Below, one piece after another: positions 63,899-64,000 of a stretch of 64,000 bases of DNA. The notes under the pieces were generated by a model, which was given only the letters and a program-made list of their open reading frames with translations, searched no databases and was not told the origin of the DNA. Position 1 is the first letter of the stretch; every line of letters begins with the position of its first letter. A program made the position numbers and the translations under genes. The stretch is from Nannochloropsis oceanica (taxonomy: Eukaryota; Sar; Eustigmatophyceae; Eustigmatales; Monodopsidaceae), in the NCBI GenBank assembly GCA_004519485.1, contig CP038118.1, positions 124,001 to 188,000 on the forward strand. Reading direction: 5' to 3'.

Positions 63899-64000
63899 TG
63901 TGAAGGGACGGTGTGGTGGAGGATGTAGCAGGATTGCCTGTGGAAAGAGGAGAGAGGCAGGGGAGGGGAGGGGAAGGGTGAGAGGCTAAAAATGGGCCAG
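63899..64000. other. Right flank, 5' region of the last gene
   Basis: Only about 100 bases; expected to hold the 5' leader of the minus-strand gene ending at 61946. Nothing else is visible. Confidence 0.5.

Overview
This window is nuclear DNA of a photosynthetic heterokont (stramenopile) alga. Several proteins begin with an ER signal peptide followed directly by a small residue and Phe (for example LSASAAF, AQASTAF and ITCAF). That is the bipartite presequence used to enter a secondary, red-derived plastid. The introns are short (about 70-640 bp) and are full of CCCT or GGGA tetranucleotide tracts. Coding GC is high and long Ser, Gly and Glu homopolymers are common. This suits a eustigmatophyte such as Nannochloropsis/Microchloropsis, but the species is inferred and not proven.

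Layout, left to right: a plastid rubredoxin-like membrane protein (734-3452, +, 7 exons); a mitochondrial RidA/YjgF-family protein (4076-5025, -, 4 exons); a plastid dihydrolipoamide acetyltransferase, the E2 of pyruvate dehydrogenase (6100-8439, -, 1 exon); an unrecognised plastid-targeted protein (9336-12044, +, 10 exons); a TPR-like helical protein with a signal anchor (13217-15844, +, 8 exons); a SERF/4F5-family small protein (16915-17523, -, 2 exons); a low-complexity protein (18168-19970, +); a Kelch-repeat protein (21157-23667, -, 10 exons); a giant HECT ubiquitin ligase of 7875 codons in one uninterrupted frame (26806-50433, +); a VOC/glyoxalase-family protein (51005-51580, -); a TraB-family-like tail-anchored protein (52189-53574, +); a possible small gene (53868-54034, -); a SWAP-type splicing regulator (54520-57042, +); an EXO1-like nuclease (57207-60386, -, 2 exons); and an unrecognised Ser-rich protein (61946-63898, -).

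The genes do not form an operon-like system; this is a compact, strand-alternating algal locus. Common threads are plastid metabolism (E2 and its divergent neighbour, rubredoxin), ubiquitin signalling (HECT), RNA processing (SWAP protein) and DNA repair (EXO1). Two gene architectures sit side by side: intron-rich genes with 70-640 bp introns, and genes with a single long frame, the extreme case being 23.6 kb.

No complete mobile element, rRNA, convincing tRNA, CRISPR array or viral fossil was seen. Repeats are tandem: a 30-bp minisatellite inside an intron, a 34-bp AT-rich array, and many GGGA/CCCT, AGC, TCC/TCT and CA tracts. Exon boundaries were read by eye from splice consensus and frame continuity; no alignment or transcript evidence was available.
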